A DNA stretch of 42,119 bases from Acidimicrobiia bacterium (GTDB taxonomy: Bacteria > Actinomycetota > Acidimicrobiia > Acidimicrobiales > Aldehydirespiratoraceae), in the NCBI GenBank assembly GCA_021296315.1, contig JAGWAO010000029.1, forward strand, positions 42,902-85,020. The letters run 5' to 3'. The notes beneath the pieces are model-generated. The model did no database searches. It saw only the letters and a list, made by a program, of their open reading frames with translations, and was not told the origin of the DNA. Every line of letters starts with the position of its first letter. Position 1 is the stretch's first letter. Made by a program: the position numbers and the translations under genes. Positions 1 to 7,584 of the stretch are shown piece by piece.

Positions 1-133
1 ATTGGGCGGTCCCTCGAGCGCTGTGGTTTCGGCTAGCACGGTGGCGTGGCCTCTCGACTCTTGGTGGCGGCCGCTGTCGCTGTCGCCTCTTCCATTGGGC
101 GGTCCCTCGAGCGCTGTGGTTTCGGCTAGCACG
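1..133. repeat. 40-bp direct repeat, two copies
   Basis: Positions 1-40 and 94-133 are identical and lie 93 bp apart. Read on the minus strand, each copy begins just before a TAG stop codon and ends at a potential ATG. Copy 94-133 supplies the stop of the TadE-like gene. Copy 1-40 supplies the stop of a 20-codon micro-ORF that starts at 95. The repeat therefore looks like a duplicated intergenic joint (stop, spacer, GAGGGA ribosome-site-like stretch, next start) of a minus-strand operon that continues beyond the window. The 53 bp between the copies are otherwise unremarkable. Confidence 0.85.
33..95 (-). CDS. Possible 20-aa micro-ORF between repeat copies
   Basis: An ATG at 95 opens a 20-codon frame that ends with TAG at 33-35. 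A GAGGGA stretch lies about 8 nt upstream of the ATG. Its last three residues, Pro-Pro-Cys, match the end of the TadE-like protein upstream because the coding ends lie next to identical repeats. It may be the internally deleted remnant of a duplicated TadE-type gene, or not translated at all. No function can be assigned. Confidence 0.25.
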   Translation of the reverse strand: MEEATATAAATKSREATPPC

Positions 134-542
134 GCGGAGTGACTACCCATCCGACGGCGTAGGCGGTGCGGGCTGGCCGGCAGGCCACCGCGGTGGCTTC
201 CAGCCACCTGCGGACACCGGCCGCGCCGACAGTCACCGTGGCCACCACCGTGCACGACGGCTCGGCGGCGAGGGTGTAGCCGGTGGCCGTGGCGGCCGAG
301 CGGGCGCCGGTGCGGGTCGCCGCGGCCCGGGCCGCGGCCTCCTCGGCATCGGCCCAGCCGGTGTGGGTGTCGGTGCAGTCCCAGCCGGTGCCGTCGAGGA
401 CCTGGGCGGCCGCGGTGGCTGCGGCCACTGCTGCGGTGGATGCGGTGATCCTGGCCACCTGGTGCAGGTAGATGCCGAAGCTGATCGCCACCACCACGAA
501 GATCATCGCAGTGGTGCGCAGCGCCCCGAAGGCGGTGTCCAT
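126..542 (-). CDS. TadE-like pseudopilin / pilus assembly protein
   Basis: This 138-aa protein has a short N-terminus, one hydrophobic segment (about residues 12-30) and an Ala/Thr-rich extracytoplasmic part with four cysteines. That is the architecture of TadE/TadG minor pilins, which sit in the membrane and help assemble Flp pili. A GGGGAGG ribosome site lies upstream of the ATG. It is the last complete gene of the Tad operon in the window, and its stop codon lies in the 40-bp repeat. Assignment rests on architecture and context, since the family is poorly conserved in sequence. Confidence 0.6.
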   Translation of the reverse strand: MDTAFGALRTTAMIFVVVAISFGIYLHQVARITASTAAVAAATAAAQVLDGTGWDCTDTHTGWADAEEAAARAAATRTGARSAATATGYTLAAEPSCTVVATVTVGAAGVRRWLEATAVACRPARTAYAVGWVVTPPC

Positions 543-590
543 CGGCGATGCCTCCCCGGATGCCCAGCAGTTCGGCTTGAGTCAAGGCGG

Positions 591-797
591 CTATGCGCAG
601 GTGCTGGTCGAGGCGGTCCACATGCCTCCCACCGCCTTGCACAGGTTCTCGTGCTTGATCTGGCCCTTGTCGGTTTCGGGATCGGCAGTGGGATCGGGGG
701 TGTTCGTGCCGACGACCTGCCAGGTGAACGCCACCACTGCCACAGTGATGGCGATGGTGGCGGCGAGCATGATGATCTTGGCGACGGGTGAGTCCAT
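591..797 (-). CDS. Pilin-like small membrane protein of the Tad operon
   Basis: The 68-aa product has a short N-terminus, a hydrophobic helix at about residues 7-29, then a polar tail with a Cys-x3-Gly-Gly-x-Trp-x7-Cys motif that could form a disulfide loop, as in many pilin tails. The ATG at 797 was preferred to the upstream start at 857 because GAAGGAG lies about 7 nt before it. Lying between tadC and the TadE-like gene, it is the best candidate here for the pilus subunit. It lacks the classic Flp Gly/Glu processing site, so it could be an accessory pseudopilin instead. Confidence 0.55.
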   Translation of the reverse strand: MDSPVAKIIMLAATIAITVAVVAFTWQVVGTNTPDPTADPETDKGQIKHENLCKAVGGMWTASTSTCA

Positions 798-853
798 GAG
801 CTTGTCTCCTTCGCGACGTTTGCGTGACTTGCGGGAAGGGCGAAGAGCAGGGC

Positions 854-1576
854 TCACACGCCGATATCGACGCTGGCCAGCAGCGCGAGCACCACGACCG
901 CGCTGGCGGTGATGGCGGCGAGGGTGCCAGTGCCGGCCACCGAACGGCCCAGGGCCTCGATGCGGACCCGGCGGTGGTCTTCGAGGGCGTGCACGGCCTG
1001 GGCGATGAGCCGGTCGATCAAGCCGGTGGCCGCGGCCCCGCCCCGCTCGGCTGCGGCCAGCGTGCCGACCAGCGTCTCAGCCGCGGACCCGGCGAAGTGC
1101 GCCGACGCGGCGCTCAGGGGGTCGACCCCCGAGGCGAGGGCCAGGTTGATGCTGGTCGCGGCGGGAGCGAAGGCGGGCGACTCCACCCGCTCGGCCGCCT
1201 CGACCGCGGCGTCGTTGATGGGACGGCCCGCGGCCACGTACAGGCGGATGCGGCGCAGCCACTCCAGCAGGGCGGCGTCACGGCGGGCCCGGTAACCGGA
1301 CAGCACGATCCCGCACAACCCGGGCGCTGCCGCCACCGGCACCCACACCGACACGGCCACCGCGGCCAGAGCACCGACACGGAAGCCCGCCAGGATCGTC
1401 CCGGCCACCACGATCACCCCGGCGACCAGTGAGGTGGCCACCACAGACGCCGTGCGCAGCCTCGCCGGGGGCCACCCCGCGGCTGCGAGTTCGACGGTGT
1501 TGGCCCTTCGGGGCGCATCGCAGAGCACCAGACGCATCGCCGCCCCCGCACCGGATGCGGCCACTAGCCAGATCAT
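854..1576 (-). CDS. tadC: TadC-like inner-membrane platform protein (T2SSF family)
   Basis: The 240-aa protein shows the GspF/T2SSF pattern: hydrophobic segments near residues 45-95, a cytoplasmic helical region around 105-205 (a run beginning LLEWLRRIRLYVAAGRP and an AERGGAAATGLIDRL stretch), and a C-terminal transmembrane helix. TadB and TadC form the membrane platform on which the TadA ATPase drives pilus assembly. It begins 22 bp after the tadB-like gene. The family is certain in broad outline; naming it TadC rather than TadB follows its position as the second platform gene. Confidence 0.8.
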   Translation of the reverse strand: MIWLVAASGAGAAMRLVLCDAPRRANTVELAAAGWPPARLRTASVVATSLVAGVIVVAGTILAGFRVGALAAVAVSVWVPVAAAPGLCGIVLSGYRARRDAALLEWLRRIRLYVAAGRPINDAAVEAAERVESPAFAPAATSINLALASGVDPLSAASAHFAGSAAETLVGTLAAAERGGAAATGLIDRLIAQAVHALEDHRRVRIEALGRSVAGTGTLAAITASAVVVLALLASVDIGV

Positions 1577-1598
1577 CGCCAGCCCCTTGAGGACCAGG

Positions 1599-2414
1599 TC
1601 ATTGCAGCCCCCCGTAGCGCGCCGCAGCCCGAGCGGGCAGCAGGACGCGGGCGCTGAGCGCCGCGATCACCACGGCCCCGGCCATCAGCAGCGCGGCGCC
1701 CCGGCCACCGGCCAGCCACGCGCCCACGCCGGTAGCGACCTGTCCCGCTCCGGCGACCAGTCCCGCTCCGAGCAGCACCACCAGGGCCAATGTGGGCATG
1801 GCCACCGCGACACGGGCGTGGAACAGCCGGGCGGTCGTTGCGGTCTGGGAGGCCTCGGCCTCGAGCACGGCGACGGTCTCGGCCCAGCGCCCGCCGCCCT
1901 CGGCCGAGATGGCGATCAGGTCGGCCAGGGAGCGGGCGACGGCCGAGGGGACCCGGGCCGCGAACCGCTCGGCGGCAATGTCGACCCCGACGCTCTCGCA
2001 ATCGGAGGCCATCGCCACCGCGGCCTCACCGACGGGACCGCCCACCAGCGGGGCGGCCCTGGCCACGGCGTCAGCGGCGGTCACCGCGACCGCGGCCTGG
2101 TTGGTCAGCACGCTCGCGAATCGAGCCACTCCCTCGGCAACGGCGACCCGCCGCCTCGACATCACCAGCACCTTCACCGCCGACGTGCACACCACCGCAC
2201 ACATCGCCGCGGCGGCCGCGTGGCCGGCGGCGAGCCCCAGGACGATCATGGCGGAGCCGGCCGCGGCCGCAGCCGGCAATTCGGCGGGGATGCGGGCCCT
2301 CCTGCGCCGGCCCGTCCTGGCCCTCAGGGACCAGCGGGTCCCGCCGGCGGGCCACAGCATGATGGCCAGCACGACCGCGCCGCCCGCACCGATGACCCAC
2401 CCCGAGGCGTTCAC
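1599..2414 (-). CDS. tadB: TadB-like inner-membrane platform protein (T2SSF family)
   Basis: This 271-aa membrane protein has two N-terminal hydrophobic stretches, a central helical domain carrying a conserved-looking ISAEGGGRWAETVAVLEAEA segment, and two C-terminal transmembrane helices, as in TadB. The start chosen is the GTG at 2414, which overlaps the tadA stop as GTGA (2411-2414) and implies translational coupling. The longer open frame back to 2606 would overlap tadA heavily and reads as shadow. It pairs with the adjacent TadC-like protein as the assembly platform. Confidence 0.8.
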   Translation of the reverse strand: MNASGWVIGAGGAVVLAIMLWPAGGTRWSLRARTGRRRRARIPAELPAAAAAGSAMIVLGLAAGHAAAAAMCAVVCTSAVKVLVMSRRRVAVAEGVARFASVLTNQAAVAVTAADAVARAAPLVGGPVGEAAVAMASDCESVGVDIAAERFAARVPSAVARSLADLIAISAEGGGRWAETVAVLEAEASQTATTARLFHARVAVAMPTLALVVLLGAGLVAGAGQVATGVGAWLAGGRGAALLMAGAVVIAALSARVLLPARAAARYGGLQ

Positions 2415-4054
2415 TGCGGTGCCCCGTTGCGGTCCGCGGTGCTCGAGTCGCCGCCCACCAATTGCAGCGCGGGCCGGCGCGGCGCGGCCTCCGCCCCTGC
2501 CGCGGGAGAATGCACGGTGACGGCCGCGGATCGGTAGACGTCGGCCATGCGGCCCACGGGCTGGTCCACCGGCGTGGCCCAGCGCTCCCCGGGCTGAAGG
2601 CGCCACAGGCAGCGCGTCTGGATCGTGCCGTCGGTGCCGGTTCCGGTGATCTGGGTCACGTCCGCGATCACACGCTCACCGGCATGGTTCCGGCCCATCC
2701 ACACCAGCAGGTGCACCGCGATGGCTATCGACCGGCGGGCCAGGCCCTCGTCGGCTCCCTCCGAGGTGGCGTAGGCGGTGAGCTTCTCCATCACCCCGTC
2801 GCCGGGCGGGGAGTGCAGGGTGACGATGCATCCATCGAGACCCGACGACATGGCGTCTAGCAGGGCCATGGTGCCCTCTCCTCTCACCTCGCCCACCACC
2901 AGCTTGGAACTGTTGGCCCGCTTGGCGTCGCGCACGTGGTCGGCCATCGAGTGCTTGCCCACGCCGTCGTTGTTGGCGTCTCGGGTGAGCCGCTCGTAGG
3001 CGTTGGGATGGATGCCGTACTCGCGCAGTCGCAGCTCGGGGGTGTCCTCGATGGTGTCGATGCGCTCCTCGGGCGGCACCCTCGCCAGCAGCGCTTGGCA
3101 CAGCGTCGTCTTGCCGCCTCCCATCGCGGCCGCGACCACGACATTGGCCCGCACACCGCCGGCGATCGCCTCCACCAGCACGTCGGCCAGCTGGTCACTG
3201 CACAGGCCCAGCTCCGCAAGTGTGCGCCGGCCGCCCAGGTTGCTGCGCAGCACCAGCGTCGGCGGCGAGCAGACGAATGCCTCGGCGTGCAGTCGCCACC
3301 GGTCGCCGATGCGGGTGTCGAGGCGGGGATCCAACTCATCGAAGCGCTGGGGTCGCTCGCCCGCGTAGGCAGCCAGGAAGCGGCACGCCCCGATCAGCTC
3401 GTCGTCGCTCAGGAACGGGGACGGGCGGCTCTGCCGTTCGCCGTTGGAGAACTCGACCACCATCGACTCACCGCCCCGTATCTGGAACTCCTCCACCCCG
3501 TCCGCGCCCAGCAGCTCTCGCAGCCGGCGGGCGGCCGCGGCGGCGGCAGACTCCCGGCGTACCGCCCGGTCGGCACCGTCCATGCGGTGCGGCGCGGCGG
3601 CTGCCGAGCCCAACGAGCGGCCCAGCCGGCGCAGCGCCCGCTCCGAGCGCCTGGTGGGCGAGAATGGCACCGCTCGCACCACCTGGGCGCCGGCCAGCAT
3701 CCTCGACTCGGCCGTGTCCACCGCATGGTCCGAGACCACGACCAGAGCCAGCGGCACCTTGGCCGCCGAGCCGGTGCTCAGGTGCAACCGATCCCGCAGC
3801 CCGCAGCCCGAGCCGGCAGTTACCCACGCCACCGCCGCGGCCGCGGCCGCGGTAGAGCGGTGCACGCCGTCGTCCTCGGACGGGTCCACGGCTATGACCG
3901 CGGCCCGGTGCGGTGCGGCCTCGAGGGTCCGGTCCGACAGCGACTCGCCCACCACCACATCCGCGGCCGACGATCGCACGCCCTCGATGATTGTGCGGAC
4001 GACCCAGCCCGCGGTCTGTTGATCGAGCCTGCGGTCAGCCGAAACCATCAGCAT
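2411..4054 (-). CDS. tadA: TadA/CpaF-type pilus assembly ATPase
   Basis: The 547-aa cytoplasmic secretion ATPase powers pilus assembly. Visible motifs are a Walker A AMGGGKTT (about 310-317), an Asp/Glu box around IDTIEDTPELRL (332-343), a Walker B-like LVVGEVRGEG (385-394) and the His box TLHS (412-415). The N-terminal 160 residues are not typical CpaF sequence and may be an extra receiver- or TadZ-like domain; I cannot name it firmly. The ATG at 4054 has GGGAGG 7 nt upstream. The open frame further upstream is only the antisense of the cpaB heptad repeats. The gene overlaps the end of the CpaB-like gene by 20 bp. Confidence 0.88.
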   Translation of the reverse strand: MLMVSADRRLDQQTAGWVVRTIIEGVRSSAADVVVGESLSDRTLEAAPHRAAVIAVDPSEDDGVHRSTAAAAAAVAWVTAGSGCGLRDRLHLSTGSAAKVPLALVVVSDHAVDTAESRMLAGAQVVRAVPFSPTRRSERALRRLGRSLGSAAAAPHRMDGADRAVRRESAAAAAARRLRELLGADGVEEFQIRGGESMVVEFSNGERQSRPSPFLSDDELIGACRFLAAYAGERPQRFDELDPRLDTRIGDRWRLHAEAFVCSPPTLVLRSNLGGRRTLAELGLCSDQLADVLVEAIAGGVRANVVVAAAMGGGKTTLCQALLARVPPEERIDTIEDTPELRLREYGIHPNAYERLTRDANNDGVGKHSMADHVRDAKRANSSKLVVGEVRGEGTMALLDAMSSGLDGCIVTLHSPPGDGVMEKLTAYATSEGADEGLARRSIAIAVHLLVWMGRNHAGERVIADVTQITGTGTDGTIQTRCLWRLQPGERWATPVDQPVGRMADVYRSAAVTVHSPAAGAEAAPRRPALQLVGGDSSTADRNGAPQ

Positions 4055-4790
4055 CGTCGGACCTCCCTTCTTCCGGCTGCGAAGCCGGCTCTTCTGGTTG
4101 CGGGGCCGGCTCTTCCGGCTGCGAAGCCGGCTCTTCTGGTTGCGGGGCCGGCTCTTCTGGTTGCGGGGCCGGCTTTTCTGGTTGCGGGGCCGGCTCTTCT
4201 GGTTGCGAAGCCGGCGTCGGGCAGCCGGGCCAGCCCGCCGGAGGCGACTCCCAGATCCACCACACCGTCGGGCCCAGAACCTCGGCCAGCTGCGGGCGGG
4301 CCTCGACCACCACCGTGCCCTCACCCACGACCACCAGGGGCAGCACCGCAGTGGCGCAGCCGCCCGGCTGCTCGGCCAGCACCGCGGCGTCGCCGGCTCT
4401 GGGGCCCGGTTCGGGCCAGAGCGACGGGTCGACGGCTACGGCCAGCAGGGCAGCCGACAGGTCTGAGGCGGCAGGCAGCGCCGAGTCGGTCAGCAGGGTA
4501 TGGGACACCACAGTGCCCGCCGGCACCGGCACCGCTGGCACCCGATCGGTCAACTGGTCGGCCGTCACGAACAGTCCAGCGGACGCCTCGGTCATCTCCA
4601 CGGTCACGAACTCGCCCGGCTCGCGTCCCGCAGGCCAGTCCTCGGCCGCGGCCACCACCTGCACGGTGGGCTGCGGCTCTTTGCGGCCGAACAGCCACAC
4701 CGACAGCACCACCGCCGCGACGATCAGGGCTGCGGCCGTGAACCGCTGGGGCTTGCCCGACGTGGCGGCTGGGTGCCTGGCCATCTGCAC
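4035..4790 (-). CDS. CpaB/RcpC-like pilus assembly protein with heptad-repeat tail
   Basis: The 251-aa protein has one N-terminal transmembrane helix (about 17-35), then a segment resembling a SAF domain (AAAEDWPAGREPGEFVTVEM onward, with VPAGTVVSHTLL), as in CpaB, which acts in the periplasm/cell wall near the pilus channel. Residues 194-241 are seven imperfect heptads of the type A-[PS]-Q-P-E-[EK]-P, a stiff acidic Pro-rich tail that could span the cell wall. The gene begins 3 bp after the preceding gene and its end overlaps tadA. The tail is unusual for the family. Confidence 0.7.
   Translation of the reverse strand: MQMARHPAATSGKPQRFTAAALIVAAVVLSVWLFGRKEPQPTVQVVAAAEDWPAGREPGEFVTVEMTEASAGLFVTADQLTDRVPAVPVPAGTVVSHTLLTDSALPAASDLSAALLAVAVDPSLWPEPGPRAGDAAVLAEQPGGCATAVLPLVVVGEGTVVVEARPQLAEVLGPTVWWIWESPPAGWPGCPTPASQPEEPAPQPEKPAPQPEEPAPQPEEPASQPEEPAPQPEEPASQPEEGRSDDADGFG
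4068..4211 (-). repeat. 21-bp tandem repeats encoding seven heptads
   Basis: About seven 21-bp units lie in the 3' part of the CpaB-like gene and encode A-[PS]-Q-P-E-[EK]-P heptads. The units are nearly identical at the DNA level, so the copy number may change by slippage in frame. The block ends about 14 bp before the tadA start codon. Confidence 0.92.
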
Positions 4791-4793
4791 CTC

Positions 4794-6257
4794 CTAGATC
4801 TCAAGCGCCTGCGGCCGCGGCCCGGCCTCCGGCAGTGCGCCGGAGTTGTGCTGCAGCGTGATCCCGGACGTGTAGTCGATGATCTCCAGAAACCATTCGA
4901 CGCCGCTGGCGAGGGTCGCGCACTCGAAGAAGGTGGCGTCCTCCGTAACGCCCTCGAAGCAGGCGCGGGCCTGCCAGGACCACACACCCGGCCTTGGGAG
5001 CTCCCAGCGGCATTGGCCATAGGAGTCGGCGGCGACCATCGCCGTGGCGATGCCGCACGACGCGCTCACGTCGCGGCCGGTGTGGTACTGCTGCGCCTGG
5101 GTCTGCTGGGACGCGCTCAGGTTGTCCCACCGGCGCAGGTAGGTGCCGAAACCCGCTCCGGGTCGGGCCGCGTGGGCGCTCTCGATGGTCGAGCGGTCGC
5201 TGGTGCGCCACGGCAGCAGCTGCGTCATGCGGGTCTGGACGCTTACGGCCTCCCACCGGCAGCCGTCGTCGCTGTGGACATGCCACGGCGCATCAGCGTC
5301 GATCACCGGCCACACCGGTGACTCGGACACCACCAAGAACTCGGAACCGCCGGGCATATCGGGATGAGGCGGCCATGGCCTGCCCGGCTCGCCCTGGACC
5401 TCGATGCCCACCAGCGTCACCCACTGCAATTGCGACACGAACCGCGAGCGGTCCCCGGCAGTCAGCCCTAGACCCGTCGGGCACGGCTCCTCGTCGTCAC
5501 CGCCCCCGCCGGGCGGGCTCGCTCCGCCCCCACCGGGCCCGCCTCCGCCTCCGCCACCGTTGTCCTGGGACTCTGGGATCCGATTGAAGAAGGACCCCAT
5601 CTGGCCGATCGTGACCGGGTTGGCGGGGTTGAAGCCCTCCACTGTGTCGTCGTCCTGGCCGAAGGAAATGTGGTTGTCGAGCAGGTATTGGATCGCTTCG
5701 TCGCCGGTACTGGAGCAGCCTGATACCGCCGCGCACAGAGCGTTGGCCACATCGCCCCGGTTCGGCGGCCGCTCGGCCTTGTCCATGGCGTCCGCGAAGT
5801 CGTCGGCGTCGAAGTCCACACTCGGATTGGCCTCGGCGAACGTGTCGCCCATGTCCGCGATGTCCCGGGGGCTGTCGATTGCCTCGTTCAGGTCGTCGTC
5901 GGGGTCGATGTAGCCCTGTTCGACCGCTTTCCGACACCCTGCGGCGTGCGCGCCCACGCAGTTGGACGAGGGTCGCGAGTCACCGGGCCGGCCGCCGCCG
6001 GGGCCAGTGCCGGGCTGGCCGCCGTGGGGGCGCTCTCCGGTGCCGTCACCGGGCGGGGGACAGGTGAGGCCACCACACACCGGATTGGCTCCGTGGCTGT
6101 GGGGAAAGCCTGGGAGCGGGTGGGCCGCAGCCGGTGAGGGATCAGGTTCGCCGGGGTGGGGGAACCCTGCGATGCCATACAGCGCGAGCGCAACGGCGAG
6201 CACGATCTGTGTCGGCCTGCGGGTGCGCAACTGGATGTTGCCGGGCGTGTCGGTCAT
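4794..6257 (-). CDS. Secreted protein with SLH-like segment, operon-linked to Tad genes
   Basis: The 487-aa protein has an N-terminal hydrophobic signal (about 17-31), a Pro/Gly/His-rich low-complexity region (33-98), and two cysteine pairs. At about 186-227 is a segment resembling an S-layer-homology repeat: it runs from DEAIQYLLDNHISFG through a loop to NPANPVTIGQMGSFFNRI. A poly-Gly/Pro linker (232-255) follows, then a 230-residue Cys- and Trp-rich C-terminal region I do not recognise. It lies 3 bp upstream of the CpaB-like gene, so it may be a surface anchor or adhesin of the pilus. The function is not established. Confidence 0.6.
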   Translation of the reverse strand: MTDTPGNIQLRTRRPTQIVLAVALALYGIAGFPHPGEPDPSPAAAHPLPGFPHSHGANPVCGGLTCPPPGDGTGERPHGGQPGTGPGGGRPGDSRPSSNCVGAHAAGCRKAVEQGYIDPDDDLNEAIDSPRDIADMGDTFAEANPSVDFDADDFADAMDKAERPPNRGDVANALCAAVSGCSSTGDEAIQYLLDNHISFGQDDDTVEGFNPANPVTIGQMGSFFNRIPESQDNGGGGGGGPGGGGASPPGGGGDDEEPCPTGLGLTAGDRSRFVSQLQWVTLVGIEVQGEPGRPWPPHPDMPGGSEFLVVSESPVWPVIDADAPWHVHSDDGCRWEAVSVQTRMTQLLPWRTSDRSTIESAHAARPGAGFGTYLRRWDNLSASQQTQAQQYHTGRDVSASCGIATAMVAADSYGQCRWELPRPGVWSWQARACFEGVTEDATFFECATLASGVEWFLEIIDYTSGITLQHNSGALPEAGPRPQALEI

Positions 6258-6279
6258 GATTGCTTCTCCGGGTCGACGA

Positions 6280-7458
6280 TCAACATCTCATGGTCCAGAA
6301 GTTCTCGGGCATGCCGTGGTGGTGCTCCATCCACTCCTCGGCCAGCCGGGCCGAGCCTTCGCAATCGGGCAGGTCGGTGCCGCGCATGCGGTCTTCGACC
6401 CATTCGCCCCATTCGTTGCATGTCATCCAGTGGCGGAACATGCCCCGGTTGGCGACGCTCGTCTTCTCCTCGAGCTTGATGTCGGCAGGCAGCACCGCCC
6501 GGCAGCGCTCGGCGATGCTCAAGCCGTGGTCTGACAGCATCCGGCCGTCGGGCTGCATCGGGTCGACGACCGTCGCGCACCGGTGCCAGCCGTAACGGTT
6601 TCTCAAGCGACCGTTGTTCCAGCCGTCGCTGACGCCCGGGCGGCTCGCGTGGTGGGCGCGCCACTCGTAGTGCTGCACGACGCACTGCGGGTTGGCTCCG
6701 AGGTAGTCAAGCGCCCACACCATCTCCAGTTGGAGCCTCTTGCAGCCGAGCCATCCGCCGCCGCACCAGTCCAGCCAGGCCTGCACTTGCTCGGAGCGCC
6801 GCGGCGCATCGTCTGGACGGCTGCGGCCGTCGTCGGTGCCCCGCACCCACGAGGGCGGCCGGGTGCCGGGATGCACCGCCGGCACATAGTCCGGCGCGTA
6901 CACGCTCCAGCCGTCTTCTAGAACCACGGTCGGCGCCCTGTATGCCCCAACCTCCGGAGCCGTGGTGGTGGCCGTTGTCGTCGTGGTCGTGGTGTGTGGT
7001 GTGGTGGTAGTCGCCGTGGCTGGGGCAGTCGTGGTTGTAGGGGTCGCCGTGGTTGGGGCAGCAGTCGCGGTCGCGGCTTTCGCCGTGGTTGGGGGAGCAG
7101 TGGCGTTTGTGGGGGTCCGGGTGCTGGTGGCGTCGGTTGTGGCGGCCGGTGTTGGTGCCGTGGTGGGCTCAGCCCGATCAGTGGCTACCTGGACCGGCCC
7201 GATCCGCTCAGCCGGCTGGATGATCGGCATCTGCTCGAGCGGGTCAGCCGTTGCCGATTCAGCCCCGCCCGACTTGCCGGGCGGGTTCACGACGCCTGGA
7301 CTGCCTGCCGATCCACAGCTGACTACGAGCATCGCCAGCGCGGCCATTGCGGCGATCGCCGCCCCTCGCGCCCGTCGTCCCAGAACCGGCTTCCCGGCCC
7401 CTTTCGACGAAGCGACTGAGTGTCGCTGGCTGAACCACCTAAGATAGCAGAAAAACAT
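6280..7458 (-). CDS. Thr-rich putative lipoprotein, first gene of Tad operon
   Basis: The 392-aa protein has an Arg-rich N-terminus, a hydrophobic segment (about 33-47) and a lipobox VVSC (Cys48), so it is probably anchored in the membrane. A long Ala/Thr/Pro stalk (about 95-168) resembles a mucin-like wall spacer. The C-terminal 200 residues are rich in Trp, Cys and His and are unrecognised. No ribosome site precedes the ATG at 7458, but a TACATA hexamer lies 7 nt upstream, consistent with a leaderless start. It leads the operon, and the next gene begins 22 bp later. It could be a pilus-associated surface protein. Confidence 0.55.
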   Translation of the reverse strand: MFFCYLRWFSQRHSVASSKGAGKPVLGRRARGAAIAAMAALAMLVVSCGSAGSPGVVNPPGKSGGAESATADPLEQMPIIQPAERIGPVQVATDRAEPTTAPTPAATTDATSTRTPTNATAPPTTAKAATATAAPTTATPTTTTAPATATTTTPHTTTTTTTATTTAPEVGAYRAPTVVLEDGWSVYAPDYVPAVHPGTRPPSWVRGTDDGRSRPDDAPRRSEQVQAWLDWCGGGWLGCKRLQLEMVWALDYLGANPQCVVQHYEWRAHHASRPGVSDGWNNGRLRNRYGWHRCATVVDPMQPDGRMLSDHGLSIAERCRAVLPADIKLEEKTSVANRGMFRHWMTCNEWGEWVEDRMRGTDLPDCEGSARLAEEWMEHHHGMPENFWTMRC

Positions 7459-7465
7459 AGATTTA

Positions 7466-7495
7466 TATGTAATCGTAAGAGACGACTATTTGCAA
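7466..7495 (-). promoter_or_regulatory. Predicted promoter of the Tad operon
   Basis: On the minus strand TTGCAA (7495-7490) and TACATA (7471-7466) are separated by 18 bp inside a strikingly AT-rich stretch. Transcription would begin at or next to the ATG at 7458, giving a leaderless mRNA. Confidence 0.5.
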
Positions 7496-7500
7496 CCTTC

Positions 7501-7575
7501 TTGTGCTATTTCTGTATTTTACACCTATAAGATAGCTATTCAGGGCCCTACCCGGCCGTCGGGCACCACTAGGCT
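7501..7575 (+). promoter_or_regulatory. Predicted promoter region of hpnCDE
   Basis: Two candidates precede the GTG at 7585. One is TTGTGC (7501-7506) with TATAAG (7526-7531). The other is a TAGGCT hexamer (7570-7575), 9 nt before the GTG, which fits the leaderless pattern seen at other genes here. The AT-rich region is shared with the divergent Tad operon. Confidence 0.4.
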
Positions 7576-7584
7576 GAGCCGGCA

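Noticed and set aside
2414..2606. N-terminal extension of the TadB-like protein
   Set aside because: It would overlap tadA by 195 bp and is Arg/Gly-rich; the GTGA overlap start at 2414 is far more plausible.
4068..4211. Possible CRISPR array
   Set aside because: The 21-bp units are contiguous, have no spacers and encode protein heptads. The same applies to the 45-bp units at 25161-25286.
2936..4741. 601-aa open frame on the plus strand across tadA/cpaB
   Set aside because: Antisense shadow; the repetitive part is only the reverse of the heptad-coding repeats.
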